From Acidobacteriota bacterium (GTDB taxonomy: Bacteria; Acidobacteriota; Blastocatellia; Pyrinomonadales; Pyrinomonadaceae): DNA of 64,000 nucleotides. The notes beneath the pieces are model-generated. The model saw only the letters and a list, made by a program, of their open reading frames with translations. It searched no databases and was not told where the DNA came from. Shown piece after piece: positions 27,364-36,401 of this stretch. Position numbers and translations under genes: made by a program. Each line of letters starts with the position of its first letter. The first letter of the stretch is position 1. The DNA is taken from NCBI GenBank assembly GCA_016713675.1, contig JADJOS010000001.1, positions 2,108,001 to 2,172,000 of the forward strand, given 5' to 3'.

Positions 27364-27858
27364 TCAATAGACCAGCCAGCCATCGAAAGCCCAGCCGGTA
27401 GTACCGCCGTAGCTGACTCGGCACCAGCGTCCGGTTCGGCCGCCGATATTTTGCGAGTAGCCCTGGCAGCTGAGAACGCGAACATTCGCTCCGTGCGGGA
27501 TCTGTAAGATCCGGTAGCCTATATTCGAGTTCGGATCGCTTCTCAATGCGAGAAAGCCGTCGCCGGGCGAATTGACCCACGCCGTCGTTCCCCGGGAGTT
27601 TATCACCGGTGGAGCGACTGTTTTCCCCGCCTTTTTCTGGTCGTCGATCTTTTTTTCAAGCTCGGCGAGCTTCTGTAACAGGATCGCATTATCCTGGTCC
27701 GGCGTTGCCTGTGGAGCCGCGGTCGCCTGAGGAGCCGGCGTGGCTGCCGGCGGTGGTGCTGACTGCTGGGTCTGGATCGTAGGTAGTCCGTTACACGCCA
27801 AACCGACTGCGAGCAAAATACCTAACGGCAGAAGTGAGCTTATTGTGTTCCGTCTCAT
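27364..27858 (-). CDS. lipoprotein with SH3-like C-terminal domain
   Basis: This 164-residue protein has lipobox VGLAC (Cys near residue 22) and an Ala/Pro/Gln linker. A short coiled coil follows (ILLQKLAELEKKIDDQKK), and then a bacterial SH3-like domain (WVNSPGDGFLALRSDPNSNIGYRILQIPHGANV ... GRWCRVSYGGTTGWAFDGWLVY). Such domains bind peptidoglycan. The start is set by AAGGAGGCAATT directly before the ATG at 27858. It converges on the exported operon. Confidence 0.85.
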   Translation of the reverse strand: MRRNTISSLLPLGILLAVGLACNGLPTIQTQQSAPPPAATPAPQATAAPQATPDQDNAILLQKLAELEKKIDDQKKAGKTVAPPVINSRGTTAWVNSPGDGFLALRSDPNSNIGYRILQIPHGANVRVLSCQGYSQNIGGRTGRWCRVSYGGTTGWAFDGWLVY

Positions 27859-28105
27859 AATTGCCTCCTTTTTGCCTAGAAACGCGGGCAAAATGAATGT
27901 CCATGACAAACCTATTTTGGAACATCCATAACACTATGAAACACGCAATATTTATGCCAGCCGAGCACAAGTAATATGTTGAAAATCCTACATTTTACTC
28001 CGATCTTTAAGGGCATGCGATACGCACGAACGATCGCCGCGAAGATATTCACTGTGGTCGCGAGATATTCCCAATACCATGCGGCATTCTGATCTTTAAA
28101 TCAAA

Positions 28106-28132
28106 AAAAGGCCAGGGATCGCCCGGCCTTTT
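28106..28132 (-). terminator. terminator of mglBA
   Basis: AAAAGGCC and GGCCTTTT form a stem. On the minus strand it is followed by seven T and lies 24 bases past the mglA stop. Confidence 0.85.
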
Positions 28133-28155
28133 GAAATGGAGAAGATCAAAGGAAA

Positions 28156-28740
28156 CTAGCCCTTTCTTAGTTCTGTGAGCACTTGTTTTGCGACGGCCTT
28201 GAGTGTGTCGAAAACGCCGGTGCCGTTGGTGGCGACAGCTTCGAAAACGGGCTCGCCTTTGCGGATGAGTTCGCCGGAAAGTTCTTCGATCGGCGTGACG
28301 TTTGGCAGGTCGCGTTTGTTGAGCTGCAGCACGTATGGGATCTGAGCGAGGTCATAGCCCTGCGAGCCGAGATTCTCTTCGAGGTTGTACAGCGATTCGA
28401 TGTTGGCGTCCATACGCTCTTCCTGACTGTCGGCGACGAAAACGACGCCGTCGACGCCTTTGAGGATCAACTTTCGCGAAGCGTCGTAATAGACTTGGCC
28501 GGGGACTGTGTAAAGGTGAAAACGCGTCTTAAATCCGCGAACAGTACCCAGTTCGAGCGGCATAAAATCAAAGAAAAGCGTTCGGTCTGTCTCGGTCGCA
28601 AGGCTGATCAATTTGCCTTTTGCCTGCGGTGCCGTCGAATCATAAATATACTGGAGATTCGTCGTCTTGCCGCACAGTCCCGGACCGTAATATACGATCT
28701 TGCAATTTATTTCCCGCGATGCGTAATTGATGAAAGTCAT
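28156..28740 (-). CDS. mglA: Ras-like GTPase MglA
   Basis: This is a 194-residue small GTPase that sets cell polarity and motility with its GTPase-activating partner MglB. The N-terminus MTFINYASREINCKIVYYGP is typical of MglA. The P-loop is at 19-26 (GPGLCGKT), the G3 region is TVPGQ (78-82) and the specificity motif is NKRD (141-144). The ATG at 28740 is 2 bases past the mglB stop, so the genes are coupled. Confidence 0.95.
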   Translation of the reverse strand: MTFINYASREINCKIVYYGPGLCGKTTNLQYIYDSTAPQAKGKLISLATETDRTLFFDFMPLELGTVRGFKTRFHLYTVPGQVYYDASRKLILKGVDGVVFVADSQEERMDANIESLYNLEENLGSQGYDLAQIPYVLQLNKRDLPNVTPIEELSGELIRKGEPVFEAVATNGTGVFDTLKAVAKQVLTELRKG

Positions 28741-28742
28741 AA

Positions 28743-29225
28743 TCAACTAAAGAGGCTGTCAATATCCTCGTCTGTGATCTCCGAAAAGAACGAATTCTGG
28801 TTGATACGAAAATTCGCCGAATCCTGCGTGGCTTCGTCGAGCAGCGCAGCTACGTCATGGCTCGCGCGTTTTGATCTAATTTTTACAAGTCCGAGCGTAG
28901 ATCGCTCGTCAAATACTATCACAAGCAGGCTTCGGCCGATGACACTAATATAAATGCTCTCGCGTTCGCCCTCATGGACGACCGCCGGAAATGTGTCTTC
29001 GCCGATCAGCTTTGCCATGCTGCTCGTCGCAGCGACATTGCCGGCCGCGAGGCTCGAAAAACTGGTCGTATCCATATCGCCGATCTCGCCGTGGTGGGCG
29101 ATCGGTTGGCCATCGCGATCGACAAGCATTACGACACGGGCTGCGCATTCGACGCAGAGGCGAGCGAGGATATGCTTGATCCTCGAAAATTGGTGTTCTT
29201 GTATTATGAAGGGCGTCTCTGCCAT
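28743..29225 (-). CDS. mglB: MglB-like roadblock/LC7 protein
   Basis: This 160-residue protein has a roadblock/LC7 fold (about 15-125: ARVVMLVDRDGQPIAHHGEI, TSFSSLAAGNVAATSSMAKLIGE, ISVIGRSLLVIVFDERSTLGLVKIR). It is the expected GTPase-activating partner of MglA. The ATG at 29225 has GGAAG upstream. An in-frame TTG at 29249 is less likely. Confidence 0.92.
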   Translation of the reverse strand: MAETPFIIQEHQFSRIKHILARLCVECAARVVMLVDRDGQPIAHHGEIGDMDTTSFSSLAAGNVAATSSMAKLIGEDTFPAVVHEGERESIYISVIGRSLLVIVFDERSTLGLVKIRSKRASHDVAALLDEATQDSANFRINQNSFFSEITDEDIDSLFS

Positions 29226-29648
29226 TTGATCTTCCGGCCTGATCGACAAAGCCGGGGAAAGTTTATTGCTGGTGAATTTTTAACGGCAATGCGGACGGAT
29301 AACGTAATTTGCTATCCGTCTATAAACTTAGCACAACAACGTTGGCCGCGACAAGGTTTTTTTGGGACCGATGTTCATTTTTGTGAATTTAGCTTTGCTT
29401 GTACTCCCGGAACTCCGAAAGTTTTTCAGCGTTGATCGGATTGGGATGGTCTTAACGGGCGACCACGTGAAGTTCACCAACATTCACGAAGCGACCGAAG
29501 AGAATTACTGAGGTCCATAAATTTGATTGATGCCAGATATCGAAAAATGCTAGTATCGATTTGACCGACAGCGCTCGTCGGCTTGTAGCACGTTTATTAT
29601 ATTCGACCGTCAAACTCGCCTAGTTATCGGGTTGTGATACCCGTTGCC
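29226..29648. promoter_or_regulatory. divergent intergenic region between mglBA and yvcK
   Basis: No credible ORF lies in these 420 bases. The half near mglB is AT-rich and should carry its promoter, and the right half should serve yvcK-glmU-glmS. I see no riboswitch fold or terminator. Confidence 0.4.
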
Positions 29649-30683
29649 ATGAAGCATCACCTCTTCTCCAATAATACAAAGGGCCTGAACTTTGTTGCCA
29701 TCGGCGGCGGCAATGGTCTGTCGACACTGCTTTCCGGGCTCAAGCGTTTTGTAAATGCGGGAGAGACGGAACCGATCTGGCTCGAAGATCTGTCAGCGAT
29801 AGTCGCGGTGACGGACGACGGGGGAAGTTCGGGACGATTGCGCGATGAGCTGAATATGCTGCCGCCGGGTGATATTCGCAATTGCATGGTCGCACTGTCA
29901 GAAGACTCTCAAACGCTTTCGAAATTGTTCAAACATAGGTTTCGAGGTGACGGTGATCTTGGCGGACATGTATTCGGCAACATTTTTCTCGCGGCTCTCT
30001 CAGAGATAACAGGCGACTTTGCTGAAGCTGTGAAATTGTCGTCAGAGATCCTTGCCAGCAAAGGACATATCTACCCTGCGACAGACGCCGACGTACGTCT
30101 TGCCGCGGAACTCTCGGACGGCAAGATAATCCGAGGCGAGACGAAGATCGGCCTTGTCGGAAGTATGATCAAACGGCTATTTCTTGAGCCTGCCAATTGC
30201 CAACCGCTACCTGACGCTCTAGCTGCAATCAAAAATGCTGACGTGATCTCTGTCGGACCCGGTTCATTATTTACTAGTTTATTGCCGCCGATATTGGTTG
30301 ATGGCGTGGCCGACGCGATCGCCGAGTCTAAGGCCGTAAAGATGTTCATTTGTAATCTTATGACGCAGCCGGGCGAGACGGACGGATTTTCTGCGAGGCA
30401 TCACATCGAATTATTTCGCGAGTATGCCCCGCAGATCGAGTTTGACTACGTTGTGGTAAACGATCATCCGATCAGCGAATCGCAGATGGAAAAATATGCT
30501 GACGAAGGGGCCGAACAGATCGGAGTTCACGGGTCGATAACGCCCGAGACGATCGAGGGTTCGGAGATCGTTTATGGTAATCTGTTGAGCGACGGTGAAA
30601 TGGTCCGCCACGACCCGGAACGCCTTGCGCAGGTGGCTCTGCTTTGTGCTCTGCAGCCTCGGGAGACGGCTAGTGTTGCGTAA
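29649..30683 (+). CDS. yvcK: YvcK/CofD-like UDP-GlcNAc-binding gluconeogenesis factor
   Basis: This 344-residue protein shows the family motifs AIGGGNGLSTLLSGLK (about 12-27), VAVTDDGGSSGRLRDELNMLPPGDIRNC and VGPGSLFTSLLPPIL. YvcK homologues bind UDP-GlcNAc and link carbon metabolism to cell-wall synthesis; in Bacillus and Mycobacterium they affect GlmS activity or cell shape. Here it is directly upstream of glmU and glmS, which agrees with that role. The start is uncertain: ATG 29649 or an upstream GTG at 29634. Confidence 0.92.
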   Translation: MKHHLFSNNTKGLNFVAIGGGNGLSTLLSGLKRFVNAGETEPIWLEDLSAIVAVTDDGGSSGRLRDELNMLPPGDIRNCMVALSEDSQTLSKLFKHRFRGDGDLGGHVFGNIFLAALSEITGDFAEAVKLSSEILASKGHIYPATDADVRLAAELSDGKIIRGETKIGLVGSMIKRLFLEPANCQPLPDALAAIKNADVISVGPGSLFTSLLPPILVDGVADAIAESKAVKMFICNLMTQPGETDGFSARHHIELFREYAPQIEFDYVVVNDHPISESQMEKYADEGAEQIGVHGSITPETIEGSEIVYGNLLSDGEMVRHDPERLAQVALLCALQPRETASVA

Positions 30684-30693
30684 GAAAATTGAA

Positions 30694-30720
30694 ACAGGAT
30701 ATACAGGATTTACAAGATAT
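30694..30720. repeat. ACAGGAT-type intergenic repeat
   Basis: The sequence is built of near-copies of the word ACAGGATNT (ACAGGATATACAGGATTTACA). A related stretch lies at 57353-57390 between two other genes. Confidence 0.65.
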
Positions 30721-30780
30721 TGCTTCGTAGGCGACTTGGATCTATCGTGCTTATCCGTGTAATCCCGGTAAAATCTAATA

Positions 30781-32175
30781 GTGAATACTGATCTCAATAT
30801 CTTAATTCTCGCTGCCGGTTTGGGCACGCGAATGAAATCCGACCTGGCGAAGGTCCTGCACAAACTCGATGGCAGGCCTCTGATCGATCACGTCTGCCGA
30901 ACAGCGGCAACGCTCGGTCCGGCGAAGATATATGTTGTTGTTGGGCATCAGGGCGAAGATGTAAGGGCTGCGGTTTTGAATGAACTTGATGATTCGTCGG
31001 CCGCATTTGCCTGGCAAAAGCAGATGTTGGGCACCGGCGACGCCGTCAATGCTGCTCGTGAATTCCTGGCGGATTCAGATTCTACTTTGCTTGTGCTTTC
31101 CGGCGATGTTCCGATGATAAGGAGCGAGACCTTGACCGAACTCGTCAAATTGCATCATAGGTTTCGCGGCAAAGGTGCAGCGTGTACGGTTTTGACCGTA
31201 AGATTGGAAGACCCAAGCGGTTACGGCCGTGTTCTGCGGGACGAGAATGGTTCGTTTGAACGCATTGTCGAGCAGAAGGACGCTTCGGACGATCAGCTGG
31301 AGATAGAAGAGATCAACTCGGGCATATATTGCTTTAATGCCAGAAAGCTTTTTGCTGCACTTGCTAATGTTCAAAACAACAACGCTCAGGGCGAATATTA
31401 TCTTACCGATGTGCCGCAGATCCTTTGTGAGCAGGGCGATGATGTCGCGATCTTCCTACACAACGATGAACACGAGATCGAAGGCGTCAACGACCGCCGT
31501 CAACTCGCGGGAATGGAAAAGACGATCAGAAAGAGCACCATTTCGCGTCTTATGCTGGAAAGCGGCGTGACATTCATCGATCCAAAGAGTGTTTATATAT
31601 CCGCCGGAGCGTCCGTCGGCCGGGACACGGTAATTTATCCGAATGTCACGATCGAGGGCGATAGCGTCATAGGTGAAAAATGTTCGTTACGCTCCGGAAC
31701 GCGAATCACAAATTCAAATATCGCGAGCGGCGTCGAGATACTCGAAAACTGTGTGATAACTGATTCCCAGATCGGTGAAAACTGCACCGTCGGCCCAATG
31801 GCTCATCTTCGCGGCAAAGCGGTAATGGAAGAGGGCTCGAAGGTCGGCAATTTTGTCGAACTAAAGAAAACAAGGCTAGGAAAGGGATCAAAGGCCAGCC
31901 ACTTGACCTACCTCGGTGATGCCACCATTGGCGAAAAAACAAACATCGGTGCCGGAACGATCACGTGCAATTACGACGGCAAAAACAAGCACGAGACCCA
32001 CATCGGCAGCCGAGTCAAGATCGGTTCGGACACGATGCTCGTCGCACCTGTCACCGTCGGCGATGGAGCGGTCACTGGTGCAGGAAGTGTGGTGACAAAA
32101 GATATACCGGCGAATAAATTAGCCGTCGGTGCTCCGGCCAGATCCATAAGAGACCTTTCGAAGATAGACGATTAG
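30781..32175 (+). CDS. glmU: bifunctional GlmU (GlcN-1-P acetyltransferase / GlcNAc-1-P uridyltransferase)
   Basis: This 464-residue enzyme makes UDP-GlcNAc for peptidoglycan and polysaccharides. The N-terminal pyrophosphorylase domain shows LAAGLGTRMKSDLAKVLHKL (about 8-27) and LSGDVPMI. The C-terminal left-handed beta-helix acetyltransferase begins near 250 and shows GNFVELKKTRLGKGSKASHL and GAGTITCNYDGKNKH. Length is normal for GlmU. The start is a GTG, and no better ATG exists nearby. It ends 6 bases before glmS. Confidence 0.95.
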   Translation: MNTDLNILILAAGLGTRMKSDLAKVLHKLDGRPLIDHVCRTAATLGPAKIYVVVGHQGEDVRAAVLNELDDSSAAFAWQKQMLGTGDAVNAAREFLADSDSTLLVLSGDVPMIRSETLTELVKLHHRFRGKGAACTVLTVRLEDPSGYGRVLRDENGSFERIVEQKDASDDQLEIEEINSGIYCFNARKLFAALANVQNNNAQGEYYLTDVPQILCEQGDDVAIFLHNDEHEIEGVNDRRQLAGMEKTIRKSTISRLMLESGVTFIDPKSVYISAGASVGRDTVIYPNVTIEGDSVIGEKCSLRSGTRITNSNIASGVEILENCVITDSQIGENCTVGPMAHLRGKAVMEEGSKVGNFVELKKTRLGKGSKASHLTYLGDATIGEKTNIGAGTITCNYDGKNKHETHIGSRVKIGSDTMLVAPVTVGDGAVTGAGSVVTKDIPANKLAVGAPARSIRDLSKIDD

Positions 32176-32181
32176 AAATTT

Positions 32182-34044
32182 ATGTGCGGAATTGTTGGAT
32201 ACGTTGGGAATAAACAGGTTGTGCCGTTGATCATCGACGGTTTGCGTAAGCTGGAGTATCGCGGGTATGACTCGGCGGGAATCGCGGTTGTGGATGATGA
32301 CCATCATCTTTCGCTGCGGCGGGCCGAGGGGAAACTGCGAAATCTTGAGGAAGCGATACGGCTGAATCCGCTGGACGGGAATTACGGGATCGGGCATACG
32401 CGTTGGGCGACCCACGGACGGCCGACTGAGGAAAATGCTCATCCGCATCGTGACCAATCGGGCAAGGTCGTGGTGGTTCACAACGGTATTATCGAAAATT
32501 ATCTGACGCTAAAGGAGCGTTTGCAGGAAAACGGTCATAAGTTCTATACCGAGACTGATACCGAGGTCGTTGCTCACCTGATCGGGCATTATATCGACAA
32601 CGAAGGTTTGTCGCTCGAACTTGCTGTCCGAAAAACCGTCAAAGAATTGAAGGGAATTTTTGCCCTGTCTATCATCTCGGTCGATGAGCCGGATATGATC
32701 GTTTCGGTTCGCGAAGGCCCGCCGGTCGTTATTGGTCTGGGTGACGGCGAATTTTTTGTTGCGTCGGATATCCCGCCTATTCTCGCCCACACGCGTGACG
32801 TATTTTTTCTCGGTGACCGCGAGATCGCAATTTTGACGAAAGACTCGGTTCGCGTTACGGATTTTGACGGAAATATTGTCGAGCCTGAGCAGCAGCGGAT
32901 CACTTGGGATCCGATCCAGGCTGAGAAAGGCGGCTTTAAGCACTTTATGCTCAAGGAGATATACGAGCAGCCGCGTGCGGTTCGTGATACCTCGCAGGGG
33001 CGTGTTTCGCTTGATACGGGCAAAGTTTATCTCGATCCGATGGATATTTCGGATGATGATCTGAGGGGCGTTACGTCGGTCAAGATCGCAGCGTGCGGAA
33101 CTTCGTGGCATGCGGGACTTGCCGGGAAATATATGATCGAATCGCTGGCACGCGTGCCGGTCGAGGTCGATTACGCTTCGGAATTTCGTTACCGAGAACC
33201 GGTTCTGAGCGAGACCGATCTGATCATTGTCATCTCGCAGTCGGGCGAGACTGCCGACACCATCGCCGCCATGCGCGAGGCGAAACAGGCGGGATGTAAG
33301 ATACTCGCTATCTGCAATGTTCAAGGCTCGATGATCACCCGCGAAGCTGACGGCACCATCCTGACGCACGCCGGGCCTGAGATCGGTGTGGCCTCGACCA
33401 AGGCTTTTACCGCACAGATGGTCGCTTTGTATCTGTTTGCTATGCATTTTGGAGATGTTCGCGGGCGTATCGACGAAACGCGAGCGAAAAAGCTTGCTCA
33501 GGACCTCGCTGAATTGCCGCTGAAGATCGAACAGCTTTTGAACGACGCTGATTCGATCGAGGAACTATCGAAAGAGTTTTTCCGCGTACAGGATTTCTTA
33601 TACTTAGGCCGCGGCATCAATTTCCCTGTCGCTCTCGAAGGTGCATTGAAGTTAAAGGAGATAAGCTACATCCACGCCGAAGGCTATCCTGCGGGCGAGA
33701 TGAAGCACGGCCCGAACGCACTTATCGACGAAAAATTGCCCGTCGTGATCGTAAATACGCGGGAAAAGGGAAATGCGGCGAGCGAACTGCGTTATGAGAA
33801 AACACACTCGAACATCGTCGAGGTCAAATCGCGTGACGGCATCATCGTTTCTGTATTGACCGAGGGAGACACTATGAGCAGCAAAGTCTCGAACCACGTA
33901 ATAGAGATACCCGAAACGAGTGATCTACTCGGCCCGATCCTTTCGATCGTCCCGTTGCAGTTGCTTTCGTACCACATCGCGGTTCGCCGCGGCTGCGATG
34001 TCGATCAACCGAGAAATCTGGCGAAATCAGTGACGGTAGAATAG
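32182..34044 (+). CDS. glmS: glutamine-fructose-6-phosphate aminotransferase GlmS
   Basis: This 620-residue enzyme makes glucosamine-6-phosphate. The N-terminal Ntn glutaminase domain begins MCGIVGYVGNKQ with nucleophile Cys2, followed by YRGYDSAGIAV and GIGHTRWATHG. Two SIS sugar isomerase domains follow (for example VIISQSGETADTIAAMREAK). The C-terminus is the conserved AKSVTVE. With only 6 bases between glmU and glmS there is no room for a glmS ribozyme. Confidence 0.97.
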   Translation: MCGIVGYVGNKQVVPLIIDGLRKLEYRGYDSAGIAVVDDDHHLSLRRAEGKLRNLEEAIRLNPLDGNYGIGHTRWATHGRPTEENAHPHRDQSGKVVVVHNGIIENYLTLKERLQENGHKFYTETDTEVVAHLIGHYIDNEGLSLELAVRKTVKELKGIFALSIISVDEPDMIVSVREGPPVVIGLGDGEFFVASDIPPILAHTRDVFFLGDREIAILTKDSVRVTDFDGNIVEPEQQRITWDPIQAEKGGFKHFMLKEIYEQPRAVRDTSQGRVSLDTGKVYLDPMDISDDDLRGVTSVKIAACGTSWHAGLAGKYMIESLARVPVEVDYASEFRYREPVLSETDLIIVISQSGETADTIAAMREAKQAGCKILAICNVQGSMITREADGTILTHAGPEIGVASTKAFTAQMVALYLFAMHFGDVRGRIDETRAKKLAQDLAELPLKIEQLLNDADSIEELSKEFFRVQDFLYLGRGINFPVALEGALKLKEISYIHAEGYPAGEMKHGPNALIDEKLPVVIVNTREKGNAASELRYEKTHSNIVEVKSRDGIIVSVLTEGDTMSSKVSNHVIEIPETSDLLGPILSIVPLQLLSYHIAVRRGCDVDQPRNLAKSVTVE

Positions 34045-34063
34045 ACGCAAAAACCTGACAAAG

Positions 34064-34106
34064 AAAGGCACGAAACGGAGATCACGTTTCGTGCCTTTTG
34101 TTTTTT
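34064..34106 (+). terminator. terminator of yvcK-glmU-glmS
   Basis: AAAGGCACGAAACG and CGTTTCGTGCCTTT form a 14-bp stem with a 7-base loop, followed by a T-rich tract. A closely similar hairpin recurs at 41070. Confidence 0.9.
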
Positions 34107-34158
34107 GGCGAGCGTCGCCCGCCGCGGTCGTTTGACATCAGATACAGAGTTTTGACCT

Positions 34159-35379
34159 TTATTCAGGAAAGGCGTTGCTTTTGGTAATGGTCCAGATGTC
34201 GGGAATCGGCTCGTTGTACGAGATGCTTTTGGTGAAGACCAATTTCGAGCCATTGTGATCCGCGAAAGACGGAATATCGCTCACTTTCCCGGCAACATTA
34301 AGAAAGCCCGAGACACGGTTTTTGCCGTTGTCATTGATGAAATAGCTGCTTTCGATGGCGATACTGTCACCTTCAAGTATCAGCGATCCTTCGGCTTGGG
34401 TGGCAGAACGAATGATCCAAACTCCTGTTCCATTGTCTCGATTAGGCGATCTCGTCGTAAATATCGCACCTGTCTGATCGACAAACTTTTCAAATGCACG
34501 CAAATGCTCGGTCCAACCACAGGCATCGAGATAACCAGCGTTAGGGTACATATTCCTTAAATGGATACGGTCGCCAACAACGAGTGTCTCGCCGACACTC
34601 TTTCCGTTCGCTGAGACGATTTGCCAACTTCCTGAACCGCTGTCACGGTTTGGTTCGATGTGGGTGGACACGAACATCGTCTCGGTCGGAACTTGTCTAA
34701 ACTCCGGTTTACTCCAAACAGATCCCCAAGCGTCGAGGTACGAACCATCGTTCGGATAGCGGTTTTGCAGGTTGACGATCGAACCGATCTTTACGACGTT
34801 TTGATGGGATGCTGCTGCGACCAAAGACCGCCGATCCGGAGCTTTGGTCGACGGAGCAGTCGCCACGCTTCGGTAAACGCCATATCCGCTGACCGCCAAT
34901 ACGGCGAATACAAGGCCGATCATCGTTGCTGCAAATACGGGCGAGAAACGACGGGTTGGAGTTGGCGTCTGCGAGATCGTCTCTTCGCTGCGGAAATAGC
35001 GAACAGTTTGTTCCTCGACGATCAGTAAGTCGTTTTGGTCGGCTTCCGTGACCTCGGGCGTAAAGCGATAGCCAACCTTTGGCACGGTTTCGATCAATTG
35101 TTTGCCGCTGCCGTCGGTCTCGAGCAACTTCCTGAGCCACGAAACATTTCGAGCTAACGTAGTCTCTTCGACAAATGTATCGGGCCAGACGGCGTCGAGG
35201 ATCTCATTTTTCTTCGTTACTCGGCCGGCATTCACGACGAAAAAAAGTAGCAGGTCAAACTGCTTTGGAACAAGCTGCACAGCCTCGTCCTCTCGCCACA
35301 ACCGACGCTCCGCTGCGTCAAGGCGAAACCCACCAAATTGGTAGAGTTCGTTTACTCTTTGAAAATTGCCGCCAGCCAT
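34159..35379 (-). CDS. CadC/ToxR-like membrane regulator with beta-trefoil-like periplasmic domain
   Basis: This 406-residue one-component regulator has an OmpR-type winged-helix DNA-binding domain at about 15-110 (FGGFRLDAAERRLWR ... DAVWPDTFVEETTLARNVSWLRKLL ... VPKVGYRF). One membrane helix lies at about 152-173. The periplasmic part at about 195-406 contains three similar units. The first two read VNLQNRYPNDGSYLDAWG...GSGSWQIVSA and IHLRNMYPNAGYLDACG...GTGVWIIRSA, and the third is weaker. Threefold repeats ending in W-x-I suggest a beta-trefoil that could sense a sugar or polymer; this is inference. The ATG at 35379 has CAGGA upstream. It diverges from the small-protein island. Confidence 0.85.
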   Translation of the reverse strand: MAGGNFQRVNELYQFGGFRLDAAERRLWREDEAVQLVPKQFDLLLFFVVNAGRVTKKNEILDAVWPDTFVEETTLARNVSWLRKLLETDGSGKQLIETVPKVGYRFTPEVTEADQNDLLIVEEQTVRYFRSEETISQTPTPTRRFSPVFAATMIGLVFAVLAVSGYGVYRSVATAPSTKAPDRRSLVAAASHQNVVKIGSIVNLQNRYPNDGSYLDAWGSVWSKPEFRQVPTETMFVSTHIEPNRDSGSGSWQIVSANGKSVGETLVVGDRIHLRNMYPNAGYLDACGWTEHLRAFEKFVDQTGAIFTTRSPNRDNGTGVWIIRSATQAEGSLILEGDSIAIESSYFINDNGKNRVSGFLNVAGKVSDIPSFADHNGSKLVFTKSISYNEPIPDIWTITKSNAFPE

Positions 35380-35521
35380 AATTCCTGATTTTCGTTGGTA
35401 TTTAATCACAATCCGCAAAAAATCCAAAATAAATCCAAAAAAAATCCAGACATTTTTTTCCATAGATCATAAATTCGTCCTCATCGCCGACAAACGGATC
35501 TGTTTTCGATAAGACGCAAGT

Positions 35522-35788
35522 ATGGAAATCAAACGGAATTTTGAAGAACTGACTATCACCAAGCGGAGATTCGTCATTCGTCAGACGCCTACGGGTGAGC
35601 AGACAACTTGTGCGGAATGCGGAGAAGCGATGTTGGCGATCGCCCAAGCCGCCGTTTTGTTGGGCATCAAACAAAGTCGAATTTTCCAGGTCGTCGAAAC
35701 GGGCGCGGCACATTCTACCGAAGCGGAATCGGGAGCATTGATGATCTGTTTGCCGTCGCTGGCAATAGCTTTAGAGCCCGCGGAATGA
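35522..35788 (+). CDS. small putative helix-turn-helix protein with CxxC
   Basis: This 88-residue protein has a CAECG motif (about 29-33) followed by AIAQAAVLLGIKQSRIFQVVETGAAH, which has the pattern of a MerR/excisionase-type winged helix (AA-LLG-S-R-I-VE-G-H). It then ends with GALMICLPSL. Small proteins of this design occur in related genomes. A regulatory role is inferred. It diverges from the membrane regulator by 142 bases. Confidence 0.6.
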   Translation: MEIKRNFEELTITKRRFVIRQTPTGEQTTCAECGEAMLAIAQAAVLLGIKQSRIFQVVETGAAHSTEAESGALMICLPSLAIALEPAE

Positions 35789-35817
35789 ATTGAAGAGTGA
35801 CAATGGAGAAAAATAAA

Positions 35818-36262
35818 ATGAAAAAAGTCGTGTTCTTAACGATGGTGTTTGGTTTGATGATGGTCTTCAGCGGTAGCATTTCAGCTCACGAAAGACCCGG
35901 GAAGGTTGACGATAATTGTGCAGGTGTCACGCCTAAAAAGGGGGATAGAATTAGTTTCAGGCTTTGGAGTACAACGGGGGAAAGCGACTGTGGATCGTGG
36001 TGCCCAGACCATATGCACTCTTACAATTGACGTTGGTCGCGATTTTAGAGAACGTTGGAAAGCGAGATATCGTGATGTTAATTACTATGACGCTACTGTT
36101 ACTCTGGTCAATGATTTCAACAAACCTTTCCAAAAGGGTTATCTAGTGAAATGGCAACCGACACCGGATGCAGATTTTTATCATTTTACGACGGCGGATG
36201 GGAAGACGGAAGCTTGCAGTCTAATAGCAAAACTTGATGACCCGAAACGCACACCACGATAG
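35818..36262 (+). pseudogene. small exported protein, frameshifted
   Basis: An exported protein starts at 35818 with a good signal peptide (MKKVVFLTMVFGLMMVFSGSISA). It runs in frame to about 35975 and then meets a stop at 36028-36030. Reading on in the +1-shifted frame from the GGGGG run at 35976-35980 gives a continuous plausible sequence (STTG-KATVDRGAQTICTLTIDVG ... YLVKWQPTPDADFYHF) up to 36262. Removing one G restores a protein of about 147 residues. It is either decayed or a base error. I recognise no family. Confidence 0.6.
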
Positions 36263-36401
36263 GGTCACACTCGCGGTGTAAAATTAAGTCTTAGCACCTG
36301 TGGGCTTTGGCTCGATCTAAAGGCCTCCTTCATGAGAACGCGATCGGGGTGTTTGTGGACCTGGTCGGAATTCAGAAATTAAGTGTCAATAAGAAAGAAA
36401 C

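Noticed and set aside
28183..28953. 256-codon ORF on the plus strand
   Set aside because: It lies antisense to mglA and mglB, both clearly real. It is an artefact of GC-rich third positions.
32176..32181. glmS ribozyme before glmS
   Set aside because: Only 6 bases separate glmU and glmS, so there is no room for the ribozyme.
32509..33447. 312-codon ORF on the minus strand
   Set aside because: It is antisense to the middle of glmS, and its composition (many Arg, His, Asn) is unlike a real protein of this genome.
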